In this document: positions 42,458-50,984 of the stretch, piece by piece
How positions within the stretch are numbered: position 1 is the stretch's first letter
How the letters are laid out: each line of letters begins with the position of its first letter
Origin: an uncultured Oscillospiraceae bacterium
Lineage (GTDB): Bacteria > Bacillota > Clostridia > Oscillospirales > Oscillospiraceae
Reading direction: 5' to 3'
Assembly (NCBI GenBank): GCA_910588495.1
Contig: CAJUPU010000011.1
Coordinates: forward strand, 1 to 64,000
Length of the DNA: 64,000 nucleotides
The notes under the pieces: model-generated
Told to the model about the DNA's origin: nothing
The model's database searches: none
Seen by the model: only the letters and a program-made list of their open reading frames with translations
Position numbers and translations under genes: made by a program

Positions 42458-42961
42458 ATGAAAACCGCGAAGAACATTGCGAAACTCACCGAAAAAATGA
42501 TCAAGTTTTATGACGGTGATCTCCACGACATCAACCATTTCCTGAAGGTCTACGCCTACGCCAAGACCATCGGCCAGTGCGAGGGGCTGGATGAGATGTC
42601 CCAGATGAGCTTGGAGGCGGCGGCCATCGTCCACGACATCGCCTGTCCGCTCTGTCGTGAAAAACACGGTAGTGCTGACGGCAAACACCAGGAACAGGAG
42701 GGCCCCGCGCTGACAATCCCATTCCTGAAGGGCAGCGGCCTGCACCAAGCCTGTGTGGGACGGGTGGTCTACCTGGTGGGCCACCACCACACCACGGAGA
42801 AGGTGGACGGGCCGGACTACCAGATCCTGCTGGAGGCGGACTATCTGGTCAACGCCGATGAGGGGAACTACACCCGGGAACATATCGAGCAGGCGATGGA
42901 AAAGCTCTTCAAAACGGAGACAGGAAAGTCGTTTCTTCAGTCCATATATCTGAAAAATTGA
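42458..42961 (+). CDS. HD-domain phosphohydrolase
   Basis: The 167-residue protein shows the HD metal ligands: DINHFLKVYAYA (His), IVHDIACPL (His-Asp) and YLVGHHHT, then LLEADYLVN (Asp). The arrangement resembles small stand-alone phosphohydrolases acting on nucleotides or phosphorylated metabolites. It has its own promoter and terminator and is the last gene of the cargo block before the relaxase. Confidence 0.85.
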   Translation: MKTAKNIAKLTEKMIKFYDGDLHDINHFLKVYAYAKTIGQCEGLDEMSQMSLEAAAIVHDIACPLCREKHGSADGKHQEQEGPALTIPFLKGSGLHQACVGRVVYLVGHHHTTEKVDGPDYQILLEADYLVNADEGNYTREHIEQAMEKLFKTETGKSFLQSIYLKN

Positions 42962-42972
42962 AAGAAAACGCT

Positions 42973-43007
42973 GCGGGCGGGCTCTCAGGAGTCTGCCCGC
43001 TTTTTTT
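42973..43007 (+). terminator. Rho-independent terminator
   Basis: GCGGGC pairs with GCCCGC around a partly paired 16-base interior, followed by seven T. It separates the HD gene from the relaxase gene. Confidence 0.8.
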
Positions 43008-43017
43008 GAGGTGATCC

Positions 43018-44421
43018 ATGGCCGTCACGAAAATATTAGCCCGCCACGCCCGGCTGGACCTGGGCATCAAGTACATCCTCAACGGGGACAAGACGGAGGA
43101 GCATACCCTCACGGTCCACCTCAACTGCGATCCTGGCCGGGAGTGCCGCCAGATGCTGGATACCAAGCGGGAGGTGGGCAAGACGGACGGGGTGCAATAC
43201 TACCACATCATCCAGTCCTTCAAGCCCGGCGAGGTGTCCCCGGAGCTGGCCCTGGACATCGCCAAGGCGTTCGCCCAGGAGCATTTGCCGGGGTACGAGA
43301 CGGTGATCGCCGTCCATGTGGACAAGGAGCACATCCACGCCCACCTGATCTTCAACTCCGTCAACGCCGACACAGGGGAGAAATACCACAGCAATGCCCG
43401 GACCTACTACAGCCAGATCCGGGCCGTGTCGGACCGGCTGTGCCGGGAGCACGGGCTGTCCGTCCTCATGTCGGGCCAGCCCTCCCAGGCGGTGAGCTAC
43501 GCCGAGTGGCTCCGCCAGTCCAAGGGACAGCCCACCTTCCGCACCATGCTGGAGGCCGACCTGCGCGCCGCCATCGACAGCGCCAACGATTTGGGGCACT
43601 TCTACCTGTTGATGGAACACGCAGGGTATGAAATTTACCACGGCAACCGCCTGGGCTTCCGGCTGCGGGGCCAGGATCGGTTCATGTACCCAGGCCGGAG
43701 AAACGGGTTGTTCACCGAGGAGGGCATCCGGGCCGCCATCGAGGGCAACCTCACCGCCATCGAGGCGGGACTGCGGCCCGCCAATTTGCGCCGCCCGGCG
43801 TACCGGCCCTATAAAAAGCACCCGAAATATACCGGATTTATGGCGCTTTACGTCCACTATCTGTATGTGCTGGGCAAGGCGGGCCAGCGGCAGTATCCGC
43901 CCAAAGTGACGCCCCGGCTCCGCCAGGAAGTGACGCGGGCGGAGCGATACCGGGCCCAACTTGCCTTCCTCCGGGAGAACGAGATCAGCACCCCCGAGGA
44001 GATGTCCGCCTTTGAGGCCCGGACGGAGGAAGCGCTGGCCGATCTCACCAAGCAGCGGATCGTCCTCAACGTCCGCAAAAAGAGGCGGAAAAAGTGGTAC
44101 GACGCCCTGGCCGACGCGGAGGCCCTGGCCCCCGCCGCCCGGCTCTACGGGGAGGGCCTGTCCGGGATGGAGGAGGAATTCGCCCGGTATATGGACGCCC
44201 TGGACGTGCTGGAGGGGTGCCCCATTCCCCGGGACCGGCTGACGGCGGAAAAGGCGGATATCTACCGCCAGCTGGCGGAGGTCAACCGGCAAATCCGGGC
44301 GGAGCGGAAAAAGCTGGCCTTTTGCCGGGAGATCCGGGAAAACCTGCCCAGGATGGAGCGGGAGATCCAAAACATCAAAATGAAAGACGAGGTGATCCGA
44401 GATGACGATAGGAGGCGGTGA
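43018..44421 (+). CDS. MOBP-family relaxase
   Basis: The 467-residue protein starts AVTKILARHARLDLGIKYILNGDKTE, typical of Tn1549-type relaxases. It carries the nicking signature YYHIIQSFKPGEVSPE and the metal triad HVDKEHIHAHLIFNSV. A DNA-contacting segment TYYSQIRAVSDRLCREHGLSV and a helical C-terminal half follow. It should nick oriT and lead the strand into the recipient. GAGGTG precedes the ATG. A 20-base overlap couples it to pcfB. Confidence 0.92.
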   Translation: MAVTKILARHARLDLGIKYILNGDKTEEHTLTVHLNCDPGRECRQMLDTKREVGKTDGVQYYHIIQSFKPGEVSPELALDIAKAFAQEHLPGYETVIAVHVDKEHIHAHLIFNSVNADTGEKYHSNARTYYSQIRAVSDRLCREHGLSVLMSGQPSQAVSYAEWLRQSKGQPTFRTMLEADLRAAIDSANDLGHFYLLMEHAGYEIYHGNRLGFRLRGQDRFMYPGRRNGLFTEEGIRAAIEGNLTAIEAGLRPANLRRPAYRPYKKHPKYTGFMALYVHYLYVLGKAGQRQYPPKVTPRLRQEVTRAERYRAQLAFLRENEISTPEEMSAFEARTEEALADLTKQRIVLNVRKKRRKKWYDALADAEALAPAARLYGEGLSGMEEEFARYMDALDVLEGCPIPRDRLTAEKADIYRQLAEVNRQIRAERKKLAFCREIRENLPRMEREIQNIKMKDEVIRDDDRRR

Positions 44422-45229
44422 GGCCGCCGACCAGATGGTGCGCATGATGCTGTCCGGGGGCGAGGTGGTCGTCCGGCTGGGGGGCTCGGCGCTGAAGAAC
44501 CTGCTGGCGCTGACCATGGCGCTGGCCCGGAACAACAAGGCCCTCTCCGGCAAGGTGAACATGGAGCGGATGCTGCGGGAAACGAGGGACCTGCGGCTGT
44601 TCCCCATGTCGCCCGAGCAGTACAAGCAGTTTCAAAAGCACGCAAAAAGGCAGAAAATCCTGTTCTCCGCCATCAAAGACCGGGACGGCAGGGGCCGGGT
44701 GATCGACGTGTTGATGCCGGTGACCGAGCTGGACCGGGCCAACCTGATCTTTGAGCGCATCCTATACCAAGGCCCTGTCCGGCAAGCCCCGGAGCAGGGC
44801 GAGAGGGCCCCGTCCGAGCCCCAGAGGGACCGTCAGGAGCCCTCCCCGGACCAGGACAGGGGATCGCCCCAGCGGGCCCGGAAGGGGCCCCAGGAGGGCC
44901 CTCCGGGACAGGAGCGGCCAGCACCCCAGGCGGAACGGGAGGACACCCAGCGCCCCCCGGCGGGGCGGGCGGAGGACAGGTGGGACCCTCCCCCGCCCCG
45001 CTCCCAGCTGCCGGACGATCCCTGGGACATCCCGCCAAAAAACGGTTCTCAGTCGCAACCAGACTCGCCCGATACCAGAGCCAGCTCCTCTGCTTCCAGA
45101 GAGAGCGGCGGGAGGAGTGAGCGGCCCTCCATCCTGGCCCGGCTGGAGGGGTACCGCGTCCGGCTGAGCAGCGGGGAGCGGTCCGCGCCGGTCAGGGAGA
45201 AAAGCAGGGCAAAACCGAAGCAAAGATGA
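44402..45229 (+). CDS. pcfB: PcfB-family protein (DUF3801) with long disordered tail
   Basis: Residues 1-125 match DUF3801/PcfB: VRMMLSGGEVVVRLGGSALKNLLALTMAL, LFPMSPEQYKQFQKHAKRQKILFSAI, then VDVLMPVTELDRANLIFERI. The rest is a 150-residue disordered region rich in Pro, Arg, Glu and Gln, ending PVREKSRAKPKQR. It should connect relaxase to VirD4. It differs strongly from the left PcfB at 698. In relatives virD4 follows directly; here XRE and SLOG genes intervene. Confidence 0.82.
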   Translation: MTIGGGEAADQMVRMMLSGGEVVVRLGGSALKNLLALTMALARNNKALSGKVNMERMLRETRDLRLFPMSPEQYKQFQKHAKRQKILFSAIKDRDGRGRVIDVLMPVTELDRANLIFERILYQGPVRQAPEQGERAPSEPQRDRQEPSPDQDRGSPQRARKGPQEGPPGQERPAPQAEREDTQRPPAGRAEDRWDPPPPRSQLPDDPWDIPPKNGSQSQPDSPDTRASSSASRESGGRSERPSILARLEGYRVRLSSGERSAPVREKSRAKPKQR

Positions 45230-45451
45230 TCAGTCGCCGCCGTCCGGCCTGTCCCAGTCGATCTGGAACAGATCGTTGGGCGTACAATCCAGCAGCTGAC
45301 ACAGCGTTTCAATGCGCTCCAGCTTGATGGACTGGGTCTCGTTGTTGACCATTTTATTGAAGTTTTGATAGCTCATGCCCAGTTGCTTATATAGCCAGTA
45401 TTTTGACCTGCCTTGCTGGGCCAGGAGCTCCAGCACCCTCAGTTTCACCAT
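45230..45451 (-). CDS. XRE/Cro-type repressor
   Basis: The 73-residue protein is almost entirely a helix-turn-helix domain: VLELLAQQGRSKYWLYKQLGMSYQNFNKMVN, then IKLERIETLCQLLDCTPNDLFQID. It is divergent from the SLOG gene and ends at the same base where pcfB ends. The gap contains an inverted pair of 13-base sites that are probably its operators, so it likely controls itself and the SLOG gene. Confidence 0.88.
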   Translation of the reverse strand: MVKLRVLELLAQQGRSKYWLYKQLGMSYQNFNKMVNNETQSIKLERIETLCQLLDCTPNDLFQIDWDRPDGGD

Positions 45452-45464
45452 GTCTCATGCCTCC

Positions 45465-45534
45465 ATTATCTAATGTTTCAATAAGATAATAGGGGCGTTT
45501 CCCTTTCTGGGTATAGACTGTAACATTAGATAAT
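45465..45534. promoter_or_regulatory. Operator pair in XRE/SLOG divergent region
   Basis: ATTATCTAATGTT (45465-45477) and its exact reverse complement AACATTAGATAAT (45522-45534) are 44 bases apart, with a half-like AAGATAAT at 45483. They flank the promoter region of the divergent genes and are the likely binding sites of the XRE repressor. Confidence 0.75.
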
Positions 45535-45563
45535 GCTATAGTCTACCCCAGGAGGGATGATCC

Positions 45564-46052
45564 ATGACAGAGACTGAATTGAGGAAACACCGCTGCTGCT
45601 TCAGCGGGCATCGGCCCGAAAAGCTGAAGATCACGGAAAAGGAGCTGGCCCGGCTGTTGGAGGTGGAGATCAAACGGGCCGTCGCCAGCGGCTTCACCAC
45701 CTACATCACCGGCATGGCGAGGGGGACCGACCTGGTGGCCGCCGAGATCGTCCTGCGCCTGCGGGAGCGTGACGACCGGCTGAAGCTGATCTGCGCCCTG
45801 CCTCACCCCGGTTTCGGCCAGCACTGGGGCGGCGGCTGGTCGGAACGGTCCCAGCGGGTGCTGGCCCGGGTGGACCTGACCCGGACCATCTGCCCCAGCT
45901 TCTCCTACGCCGCTTACCAGGCCAGGAACGAGTGGATGGTGCGGCACTCAGGGCTGGTGATTGCTGTGTTCAACGGGGAGCGGGGCGGGACGAAAAACAC
46001 GCTGGACTTTGCCCAAAAGAGCGGGGTCCCGTGCGTGGTGATCGACGGTTAA
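45564..46052 (+). CDS. SLOG-domain protein (DUF1273/YpsA-like)
   Basis: The 162-residue protein starts CCFSGHRPEKL, the DUF1273 hallmark. It continues with FTTYITGMARGTDLVAAEIVL, LKLICALPHPGF and GLVIAVFNGERGGTKNTLDFA, a Rossmann-like SLOG fold thought to bind nucleotide-derived ligands. SLOG proteins occur in nucleotide-signalled defence systems and in ICEs. AGGAGGG precedes the ATG. It is regulated together with the divergent XRE gene and is inserted between pcfB and virD4. Confidence 0.82.
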   Translation: MTETELRKHRCCFSGHRPEKLKITEKELARLLEVEIKRAVASGFTTYITGMARGTDLVAAEIVLRLRERDDRLKLICALPHPGFGQHWGGGWSERSQRVLARVDLTRTICPSFSYAAYQARNEWMVRHSGLVIAVFNGERGGTKNTLDFAQKSGVPCVVIDG

Positions 46053-46107
46053 ATTTTGAGTGGGGCGCCCGATGATGGGCGTCCCCCTTGCCATTGGAGA
46101 TGATGAA

Positions 46108-46746
46108 TTGAACCGACCTGACCGGGCGGGCGGCATTGCCGTCCGCCTCTTCTTGTACCTGTTCGTGGTCTGGGCAGCGCTGCTGTTGGCCCAGTCCCTG
46201 GGCGGCGACCGGAGCCCGGCTGGCGGCCTGCCGGACATCCTGACTAATTTGACGGCGGCGCTGGAGCACCCTTTCGCTATCCGCTGGACCGAACATAGCC
46301 TGGTGTCCATCCTGGTCTGCTCCGCCCTCTACGCCGCCGCGTTGTGCTACGCCTCCGCCAACCGGGGCAGGACCCGGGACGGGGCCGAACACGGCTCCGC
46401 CGCCTGGGGAACGCCCCAGCAGGTCAACGCCATGTTCGCCCAGAAGCAGAACAAGCTGCTCACCCAGAACGTCCGCCTGGGGCTGGATACCCACAAGCAC
46501 CGCAGGTCGCTGAATGTGCTGGTCATCGGCGGCTCCGGCGCGGGCAAATCGAGGACCTATGTGAAGCCGAATATCCTGGAAGCCAACACAAATTATGTCA
46601 TTACGGACCCCAAATCGGAGGTTTTGTTTGCCACAGGGGGCTATTTGAAAAGCCAGGGTTACGATATCCGGGTACTGAACTTGGTGAACCTGGAGGAGTC
46701 GGACGGCTACAACCCCTTTCGCTACGTGCGACACGAAGTCGCGTAA
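46108..46746 (+). CDS. virD4: VirD4/TraG coupling protein, 5' exon
   Basis: TTG 46108, after TTGGAGATGATG, starts a product with two N-terminal membrane segments, EHGSAAWGTPQQ, and the Walker A motif GGSGAGKSRTYVKPN. Coding for the coupling protein continues to 46725 (NPFRY). The group II intron then begins with GTGCG and an in-frame stop ends the unspliced frame at 46746. After splicing to 49112 the join reads FRY-IRDEKDALRL, in frame, giving a protein of about 588 residues. Without splicing, conjugation would be blocked. Frames starting at GTG 46060 add a doubtful 16-residue extension. Confidence 0.88.
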   Translation: MNRPDRAGGIAVRLFLYLFVVWAALLLAQSLGGDRSPAGGLPDILTNLTAALEHPFAIRWTEHSLVSILVCSALYAAALCYASANRGRTRDGAEHGSAAWGTPQQVNAMFAQKQNKLLTQNVRLGLDTHKHRRSLNVLVIGGSGAGKSRTYVKPNILEANTNYVITDPKSEVLFATGGYLKSQGYDIRVLNLVNLEESDGYNPFRYVRHEVA

Positions 46747-49111
46747 TTAGAACTGTTCGGCAATGACCGAACCTGCTGTTCCATCAGCAGTAGCCTATCG
46801 TCACCGAAGCAGTTGGTAACGACTGTGAGGGAGCATGACGAGAAAAGGTTGCCCTCCCGAAAGGGTCAAGCGGAAGCCGTGAGGCGGAAGCGACAGGCTG
46901 GAAGCAATATCTGGCTGGGGAGCTTGGCTTATGCAGTATGGTGAATGTAATGTAAATCGCTGATAAACGCCGTTAAGGGGAAACAGGCTAAAGTTGCTGA
47001 TAAGCCTGAACCAAAAGGTGTGCAGTCGGATATTCCTCTGTAACGTGGGAATACATGGACAAACATGACTGCCGGCGGATAGGCGGCACCTAACCTGCAT
47101 CGTTTTATTGCGCGAAACGTGGTAAGCCCGCGCTCTCTCCGTACGCCGGAAAGCTGACCGTAAGGAAAGCCGATGGAAACGCGGGTAAGGAACGCTGGAA
47201 AAAGCGAACGCCGACCTTGTAATGAGGATGGATAAGGATTGAAACAGCATCCTCCGCGAAAGCGGGCTGACTTCCAGCAGGTCTATCTTTACGAGAGAAT
47301 TTACAGAACTTTTGAGAGGAGGAACTGCAAATGAACAGGAAACTGTGTGCACCTGCTGACAGAGTACAAAGCTGGGAATCCATCAACTGGAAGAAAGCAG
47401 AAGACTATGTTAAAAAGCTGCAAATGCGTATCGTAAAGGCTCAAAAGAGCGGTCATTGCAACAAAGTGAAAACTCTGCAATGGCTACTGACGCACTCTTT
47501 CTATGCCAAAGCATTGGCTGTGAAGCGTGTGACAAGTAACAAAGGCAAAAATACCGCTGGTGTAGACCATGAAATATGGAAAACGCCAAAAGGCAAATTC
47601 ACGGCGATTGGCAAACTCAGTCGCCGGGGGTACAAACCTCAACCGCTCAGACGGGTTTACATTCCAAAGAAAAACGGGAAACTACGCCCGCTGAGTATTC
47701 CAACGATGACAGACCGGGCCATGCAGACGTTGTACAAGTTTGCGCTGGAACCATTGGAGGAAACCCTGGCAGACCCCAACTCCTACGGCTTTAGAAGCGG
47801 AAGAAGCACACATGATGCCATCGGACAGTGCTTTAACGATTTGTGCAGAGCCAAATCACCCCAATGGATTTTAGAGGGGGATATAAAAGGGTGTTTTGAC
47901 CATATCAGCCACAACTGGCTGATGGCCAATATTCCAATGGACAAGGAAGTGCTCAGAAAGTGGCTGAAATGCGGCTTCGTGGAAACCCAAAAACTTTTCC
48001 CAACAGAAGAAGGGACTCCTCAAGGCGGCACCATATCGCCAGTTCTGATGAACATGACTTTAGACGGCCTGGAGCGCATCTTGCGAAAGAAGTTCCCTGA
48101 ACAACGCAGAGAGGCGGGTAAAACCGTCTATGACCAAATCAACTTTGTACGATATGCAGATGATTTTATTGTTACCGGAAAAAACCCGGAGATTTTGCAC
48201 GACAAAGTGATGCCGCTCATCAAGGACTTTTTAGCAGAGCGCGGTTTGCAGCTCTCAGAGGAAAAGACTGTGGTTACTCACATAAACAACGGTTTCGATT
48301 TCTTAGGCCAGAATATCAGAAAATATAATGGAAAGCTGTTGATTAAGCCGTCTAAAAACGCGATAAAATCCTTCCTCACAAAAGTGCGAACCATCGTTAA
48401 GGAAAACAAAACCGCCACGCAGGACACACTCATCCGTAAACTGAATCCAGTCATCCGGGGATGGGTCAACTACCACCGTTACGTTGTCTCAGCAGACACA
48501 TTCGGATTGGTTGACCACAGAATATTTGAGTGCCTATGGCGGTGGGCGTGCCGCAGACACAAGCGGAAAGGGAAGAAATGGATTGCCAAAAAGTATTGGC
48601 ACGAAATTGACAACCGAACGTGGACATTTGCGACGGCGCCAGCCTTCCGCGGTAAAGGATTCGATGAAAAATTCCTCAAACTGGAATATGCGGCAAACAC
48701 CAAAATCATTCGATATAGAAAAATCGCCGCTGACGCTAACCCGTTTGACGAAAGGTGGACGGGATATTATGAGGAACGTGACGGAGAAAAAATGCTCAAC
48801 AGCACAAAGGGACGGGAAAAACTCATCAAAATTTGGAATAACCAAAAACGGTGCTGTCCCGTCTGCGGGGAGCGAATTACATCCGAAACCGGGTTTAAGA
48901 CCCATTTCATCATCAAAGGCAACAGGAAATGGCCTGCCACTATGGTACATCCCTGGTGCCACCGCAACCTACACGAGCCTGACTACTTGTTTTGAGCCGG
49001 GTGTCATTAGAAATGATGATGCCTTTCGATAGGCTTGAGCCGTATGACGGGAAACTGTCACGTACGGTTCTTAGGGGAGGGGCTGGCAGTAATGCCAGTC
49101 TCTTACCCGAC
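46726..49111 (+). mobile_element. Group II intron in virD4
   Basis: The 2386-base element starts with the group II 5' consensus GTGCG and ends with domain V at 49037-49070 (GAGCCGT paired with ACGGTTC, GAAA loop). Domain VI follows and ends CCCGAC. The reverse transcriptase lies inside the domain IV region. Removing exactly 46726-49111 restores the virD4 frame, which supports both ends. Structure-rich non-coding RNA (domains I-III) occupies 46726-47330. Confidence 0.9.
47331..48995 (+). CDS. ltrA: Group II intron reverse transcriptase/maturase
   Basis: The 554-residue protein has RT blocks KRVTSNKGKNTAGVD, RRVYIPKKNGKLRPLSIPTM and GTPQGGTISPVL. The active site is RYADDFIV (about residue 275). 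A maturase X domain (LNPVIRGWVNYHRYV) follows, and a C-terminal HNH-type endonuclease zinc region (CCPVCGERITSET...VHPWCHRN). It splices and mobilises the host intron. GAGAGGAGG precedes the ATG. Confidence 0.96.
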   Translation: MNRKLCAPADRVQSWESINWKKAEDYVKKLQMRIVKAQKSGHCNKVKTLQWLLTHSFYAKALAVKRVTSNKGKNTAGVDHEIWKTPKGKFTAIGKLSRRGYKPQPLRRVYIPKKNGKLRPLSIPTMTDRAMQTLYKFALEPLEETLADPNSYGFRSGRSTHDAIGQCFNDLCRAKSPQWILEGDIKGCFDHISHNWLMANIPMDKEVLRKWLKCGFVETQKLFPTEEGTPQGGTISPVLMNMTLDGLERILRKKFPEQRREAGKTVYDQINFVRYADDFIVTGKNPEILHDKVMPLIKDFLAERGLQLSEEKTVVTHINNGFDFLGQNIRKYNGKLLIKPSKNAIKSFLTKVRTIVKENKTATQDTLIRKLNPVIRGWVNYHRYVVSADTFGLVDHRIFECLWRWACRRHKRKGKKWIAKKYWHEIDNRTWTFATAPAFRGKGFDEKFLKLEYAANTKIIRYRKIAADANPFDERWTGYYEERDGEKMLNSTKGREKLIKIWNNQKRCCPVCGERITSETGFKTHFIIKGNRKWPATMVHPWCHRNLHEPDYLF

Positions 49112-50260
49112 ATCCGGGATGAGAAGGACGCCCTGCGGCTGGTGAACAATCTCATCCAGGCCACCACGCCGAAAAACAGCCACAACTCCGATCCGTTCTG
49201 GGAGAAATCAGAAACGGCGCTCCTCCAGGCCATCATCCTCATGCTGTGGCAGGAGGCCCCGGAGTACGAGCAGAACTTCTCCATGGTCATGCGGGTGCTG
49301 GAGTACGCCGAGGTGAAGGAGGAGGACGAGGAGTACGTCTCGCCCCTGGATCTGCTTTTCCAGTCCATTGAGCGGGAGCGGCCGGACTGCGTGGCGGTGA
49401 GGCAGTACAAAGTGTTCAAAATGGCGGCGGGCAAGACCTCAAAATCTATTTTGGTGTCCACCGCCGTCCGTCTGGCCCCCTTCAACCTGCCCCAGATCAA
49501 GGCCATCACAGACCATGACGACATGGACCTCTACACCCTAGGCGAGAAGAAGTGCGCGCTGTACGCCGTGATCCCCGACAACGACAACAGCCTGAACTTT
49601 TTGGTGAGCCTGCTGTACGCCCAGGCGTTCCAGGCCCTCTACTACAGCGCCGACCAGATCCACCACGGGGCCCTGCCCTGCCACGTCCACTTCGTGCTGG
49701 ACGAGTTCGCCGCCATGCCCATGCCGGGCTTCACCCGAGAACTGGCCACCATGCGGTCCCGAAATATTTCGGCAAGTACCATCATTCAGAATATGGCGCA
49801 AATCAAAGCACTTTTTAAGGATGATTGGGAGACGATTCCGGGAAATAGTGACACGATCCTGTACTTAGGCGGAAACGAGGCGGCGACCCATAAATACATT
49901 TCCGAGGCGCTAGGCAAGGGCACCATCAACACCAAAACCCACGGGCAGAGCAAGGGCCGCTCCGGCTCCTGGTCCACCAATTTTCAAATCAGCGGGCGGG
50001 AATTGCTCACGCCCGACGAGGTCCGGGCCCTGGACAACCGCTACGCCATCCTGTTCATCCGGGGCGCGAAGCCCGTCATGGACCTGAAGTACGACCTCAC
50101 CAAGCACCCCGCCGTCTGCCACACCGTGGACGGCGGCGGGCCGCCCTACATCCACCATCAGAAGAAACCCAACACCTGGCTCCCGGGCGCGGCGCTGTTC
50201 GCCCCGGAGGCCGACCAAAACAAGGAGGAACCCGACCATGAACCATCTGAAAAGCAGTAA
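49112..50260 (+). CDS. virD4: VirD4/TraG coupling protein, 3' exon
   Basis: Codons from 49112 (IRDEKDALRLVNNLIQATTPKN) continue the coupling-protein ATPase. Segments include VHFVLDEFAAMPMPGF (Walker B), TMRSRNISASTIIQNMAQIK and LYLGGNEAATHKYISEALG. The C-terminal end is Pro-rich and ends EPDHEPSEKQ. Translation could not start properly inside the intron, so expression requires splicing to the 5' exon. It overlaps the Maff2 gene by 23 bases. Confidence 0.88.
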   Translation: MRDEKDALRLVNNLIQATTPKNSHNSDPFWEKSETALLQAIILMLWQEAPEYEQNFSMVMRVLEYAEVKEEDEEYVSPLDLLFQSIERERPDCVAVRQYKVFKMAAGKTSKSILVSTAVRLAPFNLPQIKAITDHDDMDLYTLGEKKCALYAVIPDNDNSLNFLVSLLYAQAFQALYYSADQIHHGALPCHVHFVLDEFAAMPMPGFTRELATMRSRNISASTIIQNMAQIKALFKDDWETIPGNSDTILYLGGNEAATHKYISEALGKGTINTKTHGQSKGRSGSWSTNFQISGRELLTPDEVRALDNRYAILFIRGAKPVMDLKYDLTKHPAVCHTVDGGGPPYIHHQKKPNTWLPGAALFAPEADQNKEEPDHEPSEKQ

Positions 50261-50576
50261 GCTCCAGCGCCGGGCCAAGCGGCTGTACGCCTTGTGCGTC
50301 TGCCTGGCCCTCACCGCCGCCATGTTTGTCATGCCTGCCTTCGCCGCCAGCGGCGGCGACCCCCTGGACGTGGTGTCCAACCTGTCCGACTTCATCTTTT
50401 CCCTGATCCGCGCCGTGGGCCTGATCCTGCTGGGCTACGGCATCCTTCAGGTGGGCCTGTCCCTCCAGTCCCACGACCCCTCCCAGCGGTCCAACGGGAT
50501 GCTCACCATCGCGGGCGGCATCGTGATCACCTTTACCCGCGAGATCCTCAACCTGATCACCGGCACCGGGGCGTAA
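50238..50576 (+). CDS. Maff2-family small membrane protein (VirB2-like position)
   Basis: The 112-residue protein has a signal-like N-terminus cut near AFAASGG and two hydrophobic helices (FIFSLIRAVGLILLGYGILQVGLSL and NGMLTIAGGIVITF). It belongs to the Maff2/TrbC-like group that occupies the pilin-like slot of Gram-positive conjugation channels. It overlaps the virD4 end, with AAGGAGG upstream. Confidence 0.85.
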   Translation: MNHLKSSKLQRRAKRLYALCVCLALTAAMFVMPAFAASGGDPLDVVSNLSDFIFSLIRAVGLILLGYGILQVGLSLQSHDPSQRSNGMLTIAGGIVITFTREILNLITGTGA

Positions 50577-50579
50577 GTC

Positions 50580-50608
50580 TTGCCCGATGCCCGTAACTAT
50601 GGTATAAT
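50580..50608 (+). promoter_or_regulatory. Promoter of DUF1905 gene
   Basis: TTGCCC, a 17-base spacer and TGG-TATAAT lie 29 bases before the start at 50638, inside the transfer operon. The cargo gene therefore has independent expression. Confidence 0.75.
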
Positions 50609-50637
50609 GCTAAAAATTGGATACTGGAGGAGAGAGC

Positions 50638-50922
50638 ATGGCAAAACGCTTTGAGTATGACGCCTTTCTCCACGAGGTCCCGGGGAAAGGCGGGGCGTAT
50701 GTGGTCTTCCCCTGGAACATCCGGGAGGAATTTGGGAAGGGCCGGGTGAAGGTCCACGCCGAATTTGACGGCGTCCCCTATGACGGCAGCATCGTGAACA
50801 TGGGGTTGAAGGACGCCCATGGCAATGTGTGTTACGTGGTCGGTGTGTTCAAATCTATCCGGGAGCAGCTGGGGAAACAGGGCGGAGATATGCTCCATGT
50901 GGTGATCGAGGAGCGTGAGTAA
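50638..50922 (+). CDS. DUF1905 domain protein
   Basis: The 94-residue protein matches DUF1905: FEYDAFLHEVPGKGGAYVVFPWNI, VKVHAEFDGVPYDGSIV, YVVGVFKSIREQLGKQGGD. It is a small double-psi-like beta barrel of unknown role, often part of the YdeI/OmpD-associated family. GGAGGAGAG precedes the ATG. With its own promoter and terminator it is a cargo cassette between Maff2 and virB6. Confidence 0.88.
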   Translation: MAKRFEYDAFLHEVPGKGGAYVVFPWNIREEFGKGRVKVHAEFDGVPYDGSIVNMGLKDAHGNVCYVVGVFKSIREQLGKQGGDMLHVVIEERE

Positions 50923-50939
50923 AACGATCAGACAACAAA

Positions 50940-50974
50940 CCAGGGGATGGCAGCGCCATCCCCTGGACTTTTTT
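50940..50974 (+). terminator. Rho-independent terminator inside transfer operon
   Basis: CCAGGGGATGGC and GCCATCCCCTGG form a perfect 12-bp stem with a 3-base loop and a six-T run. It follows the DUF1905 gene and would also reduce readthrough into virB6. Confidence 0.92.
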
Positions 50975-50984
50975 CAGAAGCGAG

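Noticed and set aside
43036..44625. 529-codon minus-strand frame
   Set aside because: Antisense to the relaxase; no protein motifs.
47331..48995. Reverse transcriptase of a diversity-generating retroelement acting on the adhesin
   Set aside because: The RT has a maturase X domain, an HNH domain and a domain V RNA downstream, and excision restores virD4; it is a group II intron. No template/variable repeat pair was seen.
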